Source of the DNA: Spirochaetales bacterium
GTDB lineage: Bacteria; Spirochaetota; Spirochaetia; Sphaerochaetales; Sphaerochaetaceae
Assembly: GCA_017614625.1 (NCBI GenBank)
Contig: JAGABK010000079.1
Coordinates: 1 to 6,977, forward strand
Reading direction: 5' to 3'
Length of the DNA: 6,977 bases
Below are positions 6,594 to 6,977 of the stretch, in pieces. Every line of letters begins with the position of its first letter. Position 1 is the first letter of the stretch. The notes beneath the pieces are model-generated. The model had not been told where the DNA came from and did no database searches. It saw nothing but the letters and a program-made list of their open reading frames with translations. A program made the position numbers and the translations under genes.

Positions 6594-6664
6594 TTACACT
6601 TTCATTGCAATTTGTTTTACAAACTGTAAAGCAGGTGTTACACTTGTATTTACAAACGTTACAC
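6594..6664. promoter_or_regulatory. Candidate upstream activator sites: repeated TTTACA/TGTAAA-type palindromes
   Basis: The region about 60 to 130 bases upstream of the predicted sigma-54 start holds a perfect inverted repeat TTTACA-AAC-TGTAAA (6616-6630), a near-perfect palindrome GTGTTACAC (6635-6643) and a perfect inverted repeat TTGTA-TT-TACAA (6644-6655). The 9-mer TTTACAAAC occurs twice, at 6616 and 6649, 33 bases or about three helical turns apart. TTACA occurs at 6594, 6617, 6638, 6650 and 6659. This is where an enhancer-binding protein would be expected to bind. AT-rich composition makes some of these matches likely by chance, so the exact operator is uncertain. Confidence 0.5.
6616..6644 (+). 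promoter_or_regulatory. Possible sigma-70-type promoter for the divergent regulator gene
   Basis: TTTACA (6616-6621, five of six matches to TTGACA) and TACACT (6639-6644, four of six matches to TATAAT) are separated by 17 bases. This predicts a transcript starting near 6650, about 30 bases before the regulator ATG. The -35 box is one arm of the TTTACA/TGTAAA palindrome and the -10 box overlaps the GTGTTACAC palindrome, so a protein bound to them could repress its own gene. The -10 is weak and the region is AT-rich. Confidence 0.4.
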
Positions 6665-6679
6665 ATAAGAGGCCAAACA

Positions 6680-6977
6680 ATGCAGATGACCGTCGAGCAG
6701 TTCGACCATATCAGGAACATGCGTGAGAAGTATTTCCACACAGGATCCTTCGAAGGAATAACAGGCATCAGACCCCAGATAATGGACTGCTGGGAACAGT
6801 ACTACAAGGATGTTGTCATTGGGCGCAAGACCGAGAAACAGAAGGTCTCCGAGTCCGAGTTGGCCATGGCATGCGAAAGCTCGAGGGAACTGCTGAATAT
6901 CGCCGCCCCTTATATGAAGCTGCTTCACTCATTCATTGAGCAGGACGGCTTCATCGTCTCCCTGATGGACAGGGACG
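6680..6977 (+). CDS. acoR: AcoR-like sigma-54-dependent transcriptional activator, N-terminal 99 residues; continues past right edge
   Basis: Only the sensory end of this regulator is visible. The pattern resembles the N-terminus of AcoR-family enhancer-binding proteins: RPQIMDCWEQYY near residues 32-43 (the usual RPEI..SW motif), a charged SESEL segment, RELLNIAAPYMKLLHSFI, and then GFIVSLMDRD, which starts a GAF-type ligand domain. In the family a AAA+ sigma-54-interaction domain (GAFTGA loop) and a C-terminal Fis-type HTH follow; both are outside the window. The ATG at 6680 is preceded by a weak AAGAGG seven bases upstream, and a second ATG two codons on is an alternative start. Its divergent position opposite a sigma-54 promoter supports control of the acetoin-type operon. 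The ligand may be acetoin or a related ketol, which cannot be read from this fragment. Confidence 0.8.
   Translation, partial: MQMTVEQFDHIRNMREKYFHTGSFEGITGIRPQIMDCWEQYYKDVVIGRKTEKQKVSESELAMACESSRELLNIAAPYMKLLHSFIEQDGFIVSLMDRD

Noticed and set aside
6469..6928. Two minus-strand open frames (6469-6768 and 6659-6928) over the intergenic region and regulator start
   Set aside because: They run antisense to the AcoR-like coding sequence and through the promoter region, with no family motif or convincing ribosome-binding site.

Overview
The window holds one compact minus-strand operon and, at the right edge, the start of a divergent plus-strand regulator gene. The operon is read from right to left: a transaldolase-family protein (5475-6521), a zinc-dependent medium-chain alcohol/polyol dehydrogenase carrying a frameshift (4410-5461), and the E1-alpha (3425-4390), E1-beta (2416-3399), E2 (1069-2406) and E3 (start at 1058, running off the left edge) subunits of an acetoin-dehydrogenase-type 2-oxoacid dehydrogenase complex. 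Intergenic gaps are only 9 to 25 bases, and each gene has a purine-rich Shine-Dalgarno sequence (GGAGG or similar), so one polycistronic message is likely.

The divergent gene at 6680 encodes the N-terminal part of an AcoR-like activator, the class that drives sigma-54 promoters of acetoin operons. The 158-base AT-rich intergenic region fits this. It contains a near-consensus -24/-12 element facing the operon (6546-6562), about 14 bases of predicted leader, and farther upstream a cluster of repeated and palindromic TTTACA/TGTAAA-type motifs where an enhancer-binding protein would be expected to sit. A sigma-70-like promoter for the regulator overlaps those motifs, suggesting autoregulation.

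Taken together, a ketol or diketone (acetoin or a relative) would be cleaved by TPP-dependent E1 and the acyl group passed through lipoyl-E2 to CoA, with E3 reoxidising the lipoamide. The dehydrogenase would interconvert an alcohol (such as 2,3-butanediol or a polyol) with the ketol. The transaldolase-like enzyme is unexpected in such an operon. By eye it keeps the Schiff-base lysine but has Gln where transaldolase has its acid-base Glu, as in fructose-6-phosphate aldolase. It may therefore be an aldolase that feeds or drains a ketol; this is inference.

The organism is probably an anaerobic or fermentative bacterium that uses sigma-54. Strong GGAGG ribosome-binding sites and the operon type suggest a moderately GC-rich member of the Bacillota (Clostridia-like), but a spirochaete or another phylum cannot be excluded. 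Nothing in the window looks like a mobile element, RNA gene or CRISPR array. The oddities are the dehydrogenase frameshift, a 9-base tandem repeat encoding a Cys/His/Glu/Ser hinge in E2, two consecutive subunit-binding domains in E2, and the aldolase-like active site.
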